Shown in pieces: positions 46,923 through 55,207 of a stretch of 64,000 bases of DNA (the first letter of the stretch is position 1; each line of letters begins with the position of its first letter). A program made the translations under genes and the position numbers. The notes beneath the pieces were generated by a model. That model had not been told where the DNA came from. It searched no databases and worked only from the letters and a program-made list of their open reading frames with translations. Source of the DNA: JAALKW01 sp963974485 (GTDB taxonomy: Bacteria > Pseudomonadota > Gammaproteobacteria > Legionellales > Legionellaceae); NCBI GenBank assembly GCA_963974485.1, contig CAXBBS010000002.1, positions 124,001-188,000 of the forward strand, written 5' to 3'.

Positions 46923-47321
46923 TTATCCTTCAGGTGAAGCAAGCCAACGAACAACAGCAAGATGCTCTTGCAGCAGTTTTTGATTATTTTTTAAGCTTTT
47001 ATTTAGTTCAGCTTTATTTGGATTTTTTTCAAGTGCGCTACGTTGCTCAGTGATCATGGATTGCAAAGCCAAAATATCTTTACCATAGGCTTGTTGATCG
47101 AGTCGTAATTTATAAGCTAACTGATTCACTCGCATGGATATATTGCTTAATTGCTCACAGCTTATTTTTTTAGGCGGATGATCCGGGCATTGTTTCATCG
47201 CTTGTTGCAGTGCTTTAGGATTCGTTGAATACTTTTGTTCATTTTCGGATGAGCACGCAGTTAAACCTAGCCAAATAACACCAAGCCCTGCGCATGCGAT
47301 AATTTTATTTTTAGAAAACAT
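46923..47321 (-). CDS. small lipoprotein, possibly EexN-like
   Basis: A 132-residue protein with a signal peptide and lipobox (LGLTACSS, Cys23). NPKALQQAMKQC followed by a second cysteine (KKISCEQ) resembles the 'NPxxLxxxLxxC...C' pattern of EexN-family entry-exclusion-like lipoproteins common in Legionella and Coxiella. The remainder is a predicted coiled coil. The ATG at 47321, about 10 nt after GGAG, was chosen over 47336. It is probably the first gene of the surE-rpoS transcription unit. Confidence 0.7.
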   Translation of the reverse strand: MFSKNKIIACAGLGVIWLGLTACSSENEQKYSTNPKALQQAMKQCPDHPPKKISCEQLSNISMRVNQLAYKLRLDQQAYGKDILALQSMITEQRSALEKNPNKAELNKSLKNNQKLLQEHLAVVRWLASPEG

Positions 47322-47482
47322 GATTTTATACTCCATTATGCATAGATAAACTTAATAAACCTAGTCTACCTAACTTAATCAAGTACGTAAAAACATTCTT
47401 TACTTGAAACACGCTCTTGTTTGATTTTTTTTTAACCACAAAGTAAAATCCAAGCCACGCGACTTATTCATCAGATTAAATT

Positions 47483-48748
47483 ATGCCTATATCCTCAGAA
47501 ATTCTAACTAAACTTAGAGAAAACGATCCCACACTTGTTCATTTGGATTTAACTTCATCAGCAGCACCTGTGATCACGCATGCAGACATCCTAGCATTAT
47601 GTGATGCCTTATCCGTAAATACCTATTTGAAATCACTGAATGCATCTGGCAATGAACTAGAAGAGCACGATGTTACTAAGTTAGCACAGCTTACGTCTTT
47701 GTGCTCACTTGATGTCAGCGAAAATAAAATTGGTCCTTTGTTTATGGAAGCCATTGCCTCAAATACAACACTCAAAAAACTTAGTCTTAGAAACGTTCAG
47801 TGGGGTGATGATACATACGTCATAAGAGCTGGATTGTGTCTTGAAGCGTTAGGAAGAAATACGACGCTGGAATATTTAGATCTCAGCGATAATCTGATTG
47901 ACCTCTACAGTTTTGCACATTTTTCAAAAAGTAGCATGATTCAAGAACTTAATATTCAAGAATGCAGATTTTTTAGAGGCAACGATCTTTTTCCTGTTAG
48001 CTTCAGTCGAGCGATAGTGCTTGTAGCTCAGCTACCTAGGCTCACGCGGTTAAATATTCGAGACCTCGGAACAAAACGAGAGGGAGACACCGATGAAGCG
48101 ATTATTTCACTTGCAAAGCTTCCACTTCAATATCTTAATGTCAGTGAGATGGAAATAAGCGCCATGGGTGCTAAAGCACTTGCCTCTAGCACAACACTCA
48201 CCACCCTCATCGCCAGGAAAAACGACATTGGCCCTTATGGTCTTTTAGCACTTGCAAGAAACACGTCCATTACACATCTTGATCTATCACATAATGATAT
48301 GAAAGTTCATCCCTACTATAAACCTTACATTCAACAAAGAAATCTAAGAGACGTTGATGATACATGTTTACGCGAGTATCCGGAGGGTATTATTTCCACA
48401 GTAATTACTGAATTTGAACAAAACAATACATTGCAAATATTAAACCTGAATCATCAACGCATGCCACGTCTCTTTGTACAGGAAATACAAGACAGAAATC
48501 GAAACACGCCTCCTGGATTAGTCATGCTTCTCTTACAAGCGATAAAACCAGCCACGGCTACAGCTGTGACTAACTGTGATCGCGTTCTTCAAAACATGAA
48601 TTTACTACGCAATATAGGCACATTTATTGTAGAACCTCGATTTAGCAATCAACCTTATTTACGTGCTCAGTCTATATTTAACCAATTTAACCAAGACATA
48701 GAGCCACCACCTAAACGACAGAAAATAGAATCACCTGATTTTTTATAA
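47483..48748 (+). CDS. leucine-rich-repeat protein with a C-terminal nuclear-localisation-like motif
   Basis: A 421-residue protein with no signal peptide. LRR units of the ribonuclease-inhibitor type run from about residue 15 to 290. Examples are YLKSLNASGNELEEHD, SLCSLDVSENKIG, LEYLDLSDNLID and ITHLDLSHNDMK. After a divergent region the protein ends PPPKRQKIESPDFL (408-421). KRQK between prolines and acidic residues fits the classical K-[KR]-x-[KR] nuclear import motif, similar to that of c-Myc. Bacterial LRR proteins of this form are often host-directed effectors. Its end overlaps comEC by 6 bp tail to tail. Confidence 0.8.
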   Translation: MPISSEILTKLRENDPTLVHLDLTSSAAPVITHADILALCDALSVNTYLKSLNASGNELEEHDVTKLAQLTSLCSLDVSENKIGPLFMEAIASNTTLKKLSLRNVQWGDDTYVIRAGLCLEALGRNTTLEYLDLSDNLIDLYSFAHFSKSSMIQELNIQECRFFRGNDLFPVSFSRAIVLVAQLPRLTRLNIRDLGTKREGDTDEAIISLAKLPLQYLNVSEMEISAMGAKALASSTTLTTLIARKNDIGPYGLLALARNTSITHLDLSHNDMKVHPYYKPYIQQRNLRDVDDTCLREYPEGIISTVITEFEQNNTLQILNLNHQRMPRLFVQEIQDRNRNTPPGLVMLLLQAIKPATATAVTNCDRVLQNMNLLRNIGTFIVEPRFSNQPYLRAQSIFNQFNQDIEPPPKRQKIESPDFL

Positions 48749-50968
48749 ATATTTATGATATTTTGTACAAATGGGCTGCTTAGGTAAGCGCCCATGCTTT
48801 AAATCCACACGAATAAGCCCACACGATTCTGTCGAATATACGGGAATATGCTGTATATCATAAGATTTCATCGATTTGGCATGCGGAAAATGATAGCTAT
48901 TATCAAAACCATACGAAGCAATGGCCGCCATAGGCGCCACGTGTTGTAAAAATATCTCGGACGACGATGTTTTACTGCCATGATGCGGTACAAGCAATAT
49001 AGAAGATTTAAGCTCCTGGGCATAATGCTGAACCAAATAACGCTCACCTGTGCGCTCAACGTCACCAGTTAAAAGCACTTGGCCCGTATTATTTCTGATT
49101 TGAAGAATGCACGAATGATTATTTTTGCTTCGTGATTCCATAGGCATAGGAAAAAATTGGAACGTTATACCATCCCAAACCCAAGGCGGATGATTGTGGC
49201 AGCTGATTCCTCGATGATAAAAATCGGGATCATCAACTAGAAAGTTGTGAATAGCATACGCTTTTTCTAACGACGCTAAACCACCGCGATGATCCATATC
49301 AGGGTGACTGATAATAACAGCATCGAGCGCCTTCACACCTAATGTTTTTAAATAAGGTACTAAAGCAAGCTCCCCCATATCCCCACCATGAAAGAATTTC
49401 ATACCTGCATCATAAACCAAGCTATGTTGGGCGGTCTGAACCACAACCGACAGCCCTTGGCCCACATCTAAAACATCAATGCGCGCTTCTCCCCAGCGTG
49501 GTTTTTCATGTTTGGGAAACACGCCCGGAAGCATCAATATCAGAACCAGTAATAAAAACCGCATTTTAGGTAAAACAAAAAAAAGTATTAAACCTAATAT
49601 CATGCTGAGAGGCATGATGAGCGATGTTAATGATAGATTGAGGTTTATAGCAGAAAAACCATCAATCCAATGCAAATAAAGCAATAAAACATGCACAACA
49701 GGTTTTAAAATACTCGCGGTCCAAGCGGCCGGTATCATGGGGCCTAAGAATACAGTGAAAAGCCCTAAAGGAATCATCACAAAACCCACCCAGGGTATGG
49801 CCAAAAGGTTCGCAAAAAAACCGTTTACCGAACCATATGAAAATAAAAACAACGTTAAAGGCATCAATCCAAACAAGCACCCCAGTTGTAAATACAGCGT
49901 TTTAATCATGCTGTGACTGTTTTTTGCTATCAGCTGATTCATGCTCACTAAGATAGCTACTGCACCAAATGATAAATAAAAACCAGGCATCATCACGGAG
50001 TGCGGTTCAAATAAAAGTACAGAAAGCAATGCATACCGCCATGCCTGCCATACCGTAAAACATGGGCCTCCCATATGCCGTACCAGCATAAAAAAACAAA
50101 CCACTAAGGCGCGCTGAGCGGGCACGCCAAAACCAGCCAAAACACTGTAAATAAACGCCATTAGCAAGGCGCCCACGCTTGCAATGCGTTGTGCTGGGAT
50201 AATCAGTGGCAACCTACCGAGACGCGAACTTAGCCATCTTAATAAGCTAAACGTAAACCCTGCAACAAGCCCAATGTGCGCACCAGAAATAACCATAAGA
50301 TGCGTGGTGCCCGTTCTTCTAAACAGTGCCCAAGTTTCTTGATTAATTTGTGAACCCAGGCCAACAGTTAAGGCTTGTAAAATTCCGGCGGTTTTTGAGC
50401 CTAAAACTCGTGCTGATAGATGAGTTGATACGTGTTGGCGAATTTCAAGTAAGCGCTGTTTGATCGCATACGTTTGACCCAGGTACTCAAAACTATCTTG
50501 TTTTGAGTACCCCACCCATTCAATATGACGTACTTTAAGTGAGCGCACATAATCAAACCCGCCTGGATTACCCAAATTTTGAGGTTTTTTTAATTTTGCA
50601 TGGAGCTGCCAAATCTGGCCAGCAACCAAGTTTGGGCAAAATTTATAACAAGATAATAAAACACGTGCTCGAACAGGTTGTTGATTGAGTGATGTCACCT
50701 CAAATTCAAATTGAGTTTTATCGAGGCTTTTAGCAGGAATTGAAGCAACAACGCCTTTCAGAACCACATGCTTAAGAACCGAATCTTTTGGCATCGCATG
50801 TGACGCAATGTAAGCTTCGTGACATGCAGCCCATACAAAGCCCAAAATAAATATAGCAACAAGAAGCCACCGAGACCTAAAAAAAAGAAAGACAGCCAAC
50901 AATCCAATGGCGTATCCATTCTTAAAGTAAAAGCATGCGACCCCTGAAAAAAAACAGAGGATTTCCAT
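48743..50968 (-). CDS. comEC: DNA internalisation competence protein ComEC/Rec2
   Basis: Inner-membrane channel for single-stranded DNA in natural transformation. The 741-residue protein has N-terminal membrane segments, a DUF4131-like OB region and the competence membrane domain (TTHLMVISGAHIGLVAGF onward). Its C-terminal metallo-beta-lactamase-like domain carries VLDVGQGLSVVV and ISHPDMDHRGGL, with a later LVPHHGSKTS. Its full length suggests competence is retained. Other com genes are not in the window. Confidence 0.95.
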   Translation of the reverse strand: MEILCFFSGVACFYFKNGYAIGLLAVFLFFRSRWLLVAIFILGFVWAACHEAYIASHAMPKDSVLKHVVLKGVVASIPAKSLDKTQFEFEVTSLNQQPVRARVLLSCYKFCPNLVAGQIWQLHAKLKKPQNLGNPGGFDYVRSLKVRHIEWVGYSKQDSFEYLGQTYAIKQRLLEIRQHVSTHLSARVLGSKTAGILQALTVGLGSQINQETWALFRRTGTTHLMVISGAHIGLVAGFTFSLLRWLSSRLGRLPLIIPAQRIASVGALLMAFIYSVLAGFGVPAQRALVVCFFMLVRHMGGPCFTVWQAWRYALLSVLLFEPHSVMMPGFYLSFGAVAILVSMNQLIAKNSHSMIKTLYLQLGCLFGLMPLTLFLFSYGSVNGFFANLLAIPWVGFVMIPLGLFTVFLGPMIPAAWTASILKPVVHVLLLYLHWIDGFSAINLNLSLTSLIMPLSMILGLILFFVLPKMRFLLLVLILMLPGVFPKHEKPRWGEARIDVLDVGQGLSVVVQTAQHSLVYDAGMKFFHGGDMGELALVPYLKTLGVKALDAVIISHPDMDHRGGLASLEKAYAIHNFLVDDPDFYHRGISCHNHPPWVWDGITFQFFPMPMESRSKNNHSCILQIRNNTGQVLLTGDVERTGERYLVQHYAQELKSSILLVPHHGSKTSSSEIFLQHVAPMAAIASYGFDNSYHFPHAKSMKSYDIQHIPVYSTESCGLIRVDLKHGRLPKQPICTKYHKYL

Positions 50969-51010
50969 ATTCGCCGTAGGTTGGATGTGCGAAGTGGCAC
51001 ACTACAATAT

Positions 51011-52303
51011 TTATAAGAAAATACCAAGCACTTCTTCTATTTCCGTGATTTGTTTCTCGTGCTTAACAATTTCGCCTTCGAGTTCCACCTCGTTTTCTTG
51101 AAGCGTTAGTAAATTATTAAGCATTGTTAAAAAATCCACACCTCCGGTGCGATAAGCGACCTGAGAAGAAGTCAATGCTTCTTTGGCTTGCGGAAGAAGA
51201 CTACTTTCAAGTAATTTGATTAACTTATTCGTACGATGAATAATTAAAAAAGCATTTTGAACACGATAGCCAAGCTCTTGATATGTATCTTGAAAGTCTT
51301 CAAGATCGGCATGATAACGTGCAACAGATTCTCGCACGGCCTTATTTTGTTTATCAAAAAAGTACAGAGGAAGCGTTGCTTTCAAAACAACTTGATACCC
51401 GACCGCACCTATTGCCTTATCTTTTACATGCTCGGCTTCTAATTCAAAATCTGCAAAATAAGCCATTTTATTTAACGCAATGCTTTCTTTAGCTTTTTCT
51501 GCATTTTTTCTACGTACATTCAGGTGAGGTGATCGCTGTTTGATTCCATCATTAAGCTCTTCTGCTTTATGCTCAAAAGGAGTTATGGGCAACGTATGCG
51601 GCGTTGTAATATTAATATCTAAATCACGATTTACAATGTTATTAATATCAGTAATCAAGGATTGTTGTTCTTGCTGTAAACTCACTAAACGCATTTCAAA
51701 CCGAGCAAGTTCTGTTTTTGCACGAAACACATCTTGTTCGGGTGCATGATGTGAGCCATATTTTTCGTTCGCTTTATGCTCCAAGATCTCAAGCAAGGCT
51801 TGATTATGTTTAAGAATTTCGATCGATTTATTAACAAAATAAAGATCGTAATATTTACGTTTTAATTGTGAAATAATCGAGATGGTTACCGCTAAATACT
51901 CTGCATCCATTTTGGATGCATTAATTTTAGCTATTTTCCATCGCTTGTACAGCTTGCCAGGAAAAGGAATCTCTTGCGACCCTCCCAACAGCTCCAACCC
52001 TTGAAGTACTTTTTCCTCACCTTTATTTCCATCTAACGTGAAATAACTTGCAATCAATACAGGATCAGGTAATGAACGCGCTTGTGGTATCACGTGTGTT
52101 TCAGCTACCCACCGGTCATGTGCCGCTCGGATGGTGGGATTATTTTTTGTGGTTTCTTGAATAAGTGCCGATAAATTCTTTGTATCGACATTGACTGCTT
52201 CACGCATTAATTCCGCTACAATAGGTGAAGGTGTTGCCTGCGCTTTTTGAGCAAATAAATAGCAAACAAATCCGGCTAAAATAATGTATCTTGATAGCTT
52301 CAT
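51011..52303 (-). CDS. TolC-family outer-membrane efflux protein
   Basis: A 430-residue protein with a signal peptide (cleavage near AQA, about residue 23) and two long coiled-coil blocks separated by short strands, as in outer-membrane factor trimers. NPTIRAAHDRW and the later SPHLNVRRKN are the two equivalent repeat positions. The form resembles the metal-efflux CusC/CzcC side of the family, but substrate cannot be read. The ATG at 52303 is preceded by GGAG. An upstream frame to 52378 overlaps the ligase gene and was not used. No inner-membrane pump or adaptor gene is adjacent. Confidence 0.85.
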   Translation of the reverse strand: MKLSRYIILAGFVCYLFAQKAQATPSPIVAELMREAVNVDTKNLSALIQETTKNNPTIRAAHDRWVAETHVIPQARSLPDPVLIASYFTLDGNKGEEKVLQGLELLGGSQEIPFPGKLYKRWKIAKINASKMDAEYLAVTISIISQLKRKYYDLYFVNKSIEILKHNQALLEILEHKANEKYGSHHAPEQDVFRAKTELARFEMRLVSLQQEQQSLITDINNIVNRDLDINITTPHTLPITPFEHKAEELNDGIKQRSPHLNVRRKNAEKAKESIALNKMAYFADFELEAEHVKDKAIGAVGYQVVLKATLPLYFFDKQNKAVRESVARYHADLEDFQDTYQELGYRVQNAFLIIHRTNKLIKLLESSLLPQAKEALTSSQVAYRTGGVDFLTMLNNLLTLQENEVELEGEIVKHEKQITEIEEVLGIFL

Positions 52304-52319
52304 GCTTTTAATGCTCCGA

Positions 52320-53627
52320 CTAAATACATGATACAAATTCTTCAAATTTTCCCGTAGGACCTGCTGGAATATCGTCATGATATGTAATTGAAATATTAAA
52401 CGGGAATCCTAAATTTTGTTGATATAGCTGCTTGAAATACGCCTCTTCTTGTTTTGAAAAAAGATGAGGTGTCACCACTTTGATTTCTATATCATGGGTC
52501 GTATGCTGTATAAATTGAAATTTACGAATAGCACTCATGGTGATATTGATATCTTTCACATCATCATATTCACCCAGATAAGGAAAACATGACTCGCCAT
52601 TAGGCATCATCAAACGGTTTCGCTCACGACCATAAATTTTTTCAAGTACAGGCAGACTACGCCCACAGGAACAGGGATCGCCCCAACTCGCGTAATCACC
52701 CAACTCATAACGAATCAACGGTGTTGCATAATTTAACAGCCCTGTCACAAGCACTTTTCCGACTTCACCGACACCACACGCGCCACCATGAGAGTCAACA
52801 ATCTCTAATTTTACATGTTCTGTATTCACGTGATAATTATGTTGTTCTGGGCATTGTTGAGCAAGATTTCCGAACTCAACACAACTGTACGTATCACTGA
52901 TTATTACATGTGGCCATATGCGTTTGATCTTATTAACGCGCTTACTGGTTAACATCTCACCCGTTGTCCGAAGCTCACGAAGGCTTGATAGTTGAATTTC
53001 ATGTTCTTCACAATATTCAGCGAGTGCCAACAATTGCGATGGATACGTCGCTAAATAATAAGGCTTGTAATTTATGATGGCTTCGATTTGTTTTTGTGTT
53101 TTACTCGCAATATTAATTAAAATACCAGGCCCTGTAACGTGATATTTACTCACGGGCGGCCCCCAGTTAGTTTGAACATGCCCCTCGGGTGCTTCTGCAA
53201 TACCTCGTTTGAGCCAGCGAATAAACATGAGTGTTTGCTTAAAATCACGCGCATGCCAAGCATGCTCTCGCAACATTAAGGCATCATAAAATAAACGCGT
53301 AAAATCAGTTCCTAAAACACGCACAGCCTGCCCTGTCGAGCCCGATGTTTCTAAAGGGTAGGTTCCGCCATGAGAGGCCGGTATGCTTGTTGAAATCAAG
53401 CCATCTCCCGCCAACTGAACCTGTTCTCGAGAAAGTATAGGAAGCTGTGCAAAGCGTTCTATATCCAGTGCTAAATTAGCATACGCTGCTTGGTAAAACG
53501 GTACGGTGGTATACGCATGTTTGAGCAACCTATCAAGCTGTTGATGTTGCTTCTGGGTATTTTCTTCTGGGAATTGATACTGAGAAGCATGCAGCATCTC
53601 TTGTAATATTTTCATGGGGGCATTCAT
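52320..53627 (-). CDS. PaaK/CapK-like adenylate-forming ligase
   Basis: A 435-residue member of the phenylacetate-CoA ligase-like AMP-forming group. The nucleotide-binding loop is YPLETSGSTGQAVRV, RTTGEMLT is a mid-domain motif, and ATPLIRYELGDYASWGDPC matches the 'PLIRYxxGD' hinge. Members activate carboxylic acids as adenylates. CapK and LuxE relatives act in capsule or aldehyde synthesis. The acid used here is unknown. It is coupled by ATGA overlap to the GNAT gene upstream, and the TolC-like gene follows after 16 bp, suggesting a synthesis-and-export unit. Confidence 0.82.
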   Translation of the reverse strand: MNAPMKILQEMLHASQYQFPEENTQKQHQQLDRLLKHAYTTVPFYQAAYANLALDIERFAQLPILSREQVQLAGDGLISTSIPASHGGTYPLETSGSTGQAVRVLGTDFTRLFYDALMLREHAWHARDFKQTLMFIRWLKRGIAEAPEGHVQTNWGPPVSKYHVTGPGILINIASKTQKQIEAIINYKPYYLATYPSQLLALAEYCEEHEIQLSSLRELRTTGEMLTSKRVNKIKRIWPHVIISDTYSCVEFGNLAQQCPEQHNYHVNTEHVKLEIVDSHGGACGVGEVGKVLVTGLLNYATPLIRYELGDYASWGDPCSCGRSLPVLEKIYGRERNRLMMPNGESCFPYLGEYDDVKDINITMSAIRKFQFIQHTTHDIEIKVVTPHLFSKQEEAYFKQLYQQNLGFPFNISITYHDDIPAGPTGKFEEFVSCI

Positions 53628-54247
53628 AAAGATTTAACCACGAGCGCTGAGTAATTTAAGCTATTCTTATCAGGAAAATAATTGGCAATCACATGCTCTT
53701 TTGTTGGAACATGAAAGCCAAGCTGCCTAAATCGCTCTATATACGGATCAACACAACGGCCGTTTGATTGCTTAAAAACATAATTTTCTGGGGTTATTAG
53801 CCCATGCTTTGATATAAACCGCGCATATCCCGGAAGTATAATGCCTGCTACAATATATGATTTACCTATTTTTTTAGCTAAATCTAGCGCGCGCTCTAAG
53901 GCTTGTATAAATAATGCTTTCGCATAGCCGTGTGCTGTGTTTGTTCCCGATAAGAGATAAAGTGCATTACAACCATCAAACGGTATTCTCTGTATAGCAC
54001 ATGCTTGATTTACTTTTTCCCAACTTTTAAAATTTGATAAATCATATGGATTATAAACGTAAGGATGAGCAATCATACTACCGATGATACCTAGGTCGGA
54101 TTCAGCGACAAAATAACCTGCTGGAAATGCGTTAATTCGAAGATTTAAGTCATGCTCGGTTGCTCGGGTGTCTTCCGGCCATACGTTCTCAAGCTCAAGT
54201 AACTGCGGTAAATCATCATGTGTTGCATTGCGTATTTGAAACATCAT
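53624..54247 (-). CDS. GNAT-family N-acetyltransferase
   Basis: A 207-residue protein with the GNAT N-terminal pattern IRNATHDDLPQLLELE and a central strand FVAESDLGIIGSMIAH. The acetyl-CoA-binding region is less typical (SGTNTAHGYAKALFIQALERAL), with GYAKAL in the place of RGxGxA. The extended C-terminus carries YARFISKHGLITPENYVFK. The acceptor is unknown. It overlaps the beta-barrel gene upstream and the ligase gene downstream by 4 bp each, so it is expected to act in the same pathway. Confidence 0.75.
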   Translation of the reverse strand: MMFQIRNATHDDLPQLLELENVWPEDTRATEHDLNLRINAFPAGYFVAESDLGIIGSMIAHPYVYNPYDLSNFKSWEKVNQACAIQRIPFDGCNALYLLSGTNTAHGYAKALFIQALERALDLAKKIGKSYIVAGIILPGYARFISKHGLITPENYVFKQSNGRCVDPYIERFRQLGFHVPTKEHVIANYFPDKNSLNYSALVVKSL

Positions 54248-55116
54248 GTGAGATGGTAAATTAACTGCAACAGAGCCTGCTGGTCACTGATTTTAGACTT
54301 GCCCGAAGCAACATAGGTTCCATCGCCATTCACGTGGCATCCTTCAATCGTGTCACAGGCAACACGACTACTTGTACCCACCATCTGTGTATTTACCGAG
54401 TTATAAAATGCATACACATAATTCGCAGCAAGCCCTATATTATCTGAAATAAGATACTCAAATCCAACACCTGTTCTTAGGCCAATCAGCTGTTTTTTTT
54501 CAGAGGAATAAAGTCCTGACTGAGTCATGGTCAATTCAGTCGCATCAGGACTTGTGAACAAGCCCGATGATTGGTACATCGAATTTTTCACCACATGGAT
54601 TTGATTGTAATTAATCCCTACACGCGCAAAAAGCAAAGAATTAGGCGTAACTAACAAACCCGGCTTTATATCAAAAGAAGGGACAAGCACATTTCCTGAA
54701 ACCGTCGTCGTGTCCGAAAGTGTATCGTTCCTAACCACCGAACTCGAACCAAACTCTGTTTGAACAACTGTAACATCCAATTGACTAGCACGACTGAAGG
54801 ATGTTTTTCTTGTTCCAAAAATATTGAGACCTAATTCGGTTCCCAGATAAAAGGGTTTATACACACGCCTACCGTAACCAGCAATCACATCTCCCATAAA
54901 ACCAAACCTAAAACTTCGATTATTTGTTGAATTAACTAAGTTATTGGCAGTGGTATTGTACGTACCAGAATCCATAAATTCAGTGACGCCAGCACCGGCA
55001 CCGAGCATAAAACCATCGGGATAACCGGTTTTTTGCCCTTCAGTACCAGCATAGGCAGAAGTATAAGCCATGAAGAGCGAGAGTAAACTTAACGTATACG
55101 GTATTTTACGTGCCAT
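54244..55116 (-). CDS. outer-membrane beta-barrel protein
   Basis: A 290-residue protein with a signal peptide (cleaved near AYAG, residue 24). Alternating amphipathic strands follow (FMLGAGAGVTEFM, FLGTELGLNIFG, IGLAANYVYAFYN), and it ends in a terminal hydrophobic strand ALLQLIYHLT. This is the layout of OmpA/OmpW-like small barrels. It heads the overlapping operon beta-barrel, GNAT, PaaK-like, TolC-like. Its role there is unclear. Confidence 0.78.
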   Translation of the reverse strand: MARKIPYTLSLLSLFMAYTSAYAGTEGQKTGYPDGFMLGAGAGVTEFMDSGTYNTTANNLVNSTNNRSFRFGFMGDVIAGYGRRVYKPFYLGTELGLNIFGTRKTSFSRASQLDVTVVQTEFGSSSVVRNDTLSDTTTVSGNVLVPSFDIKPGLLVTPNSLLFARVGINYNQIHVVKNSMYQSSGLFTSPDATELTMTQSGLYSSEKKQLIGLRTGVGFEYLISDNIGLAANYVYAFYNSVNTQMVGTSSRVACDTIEGCHVNGDGTYVASGKSKISDQQALLQLIYHLT

Positions 55117-55207
55117 TATATGTCATCCTAACAAAATGGTGTCCGAAACACGACGTGCTCACATTGAAATGAAAGAATACCGTGTTTTAAATCCATGGGC
55201 AAATTAT

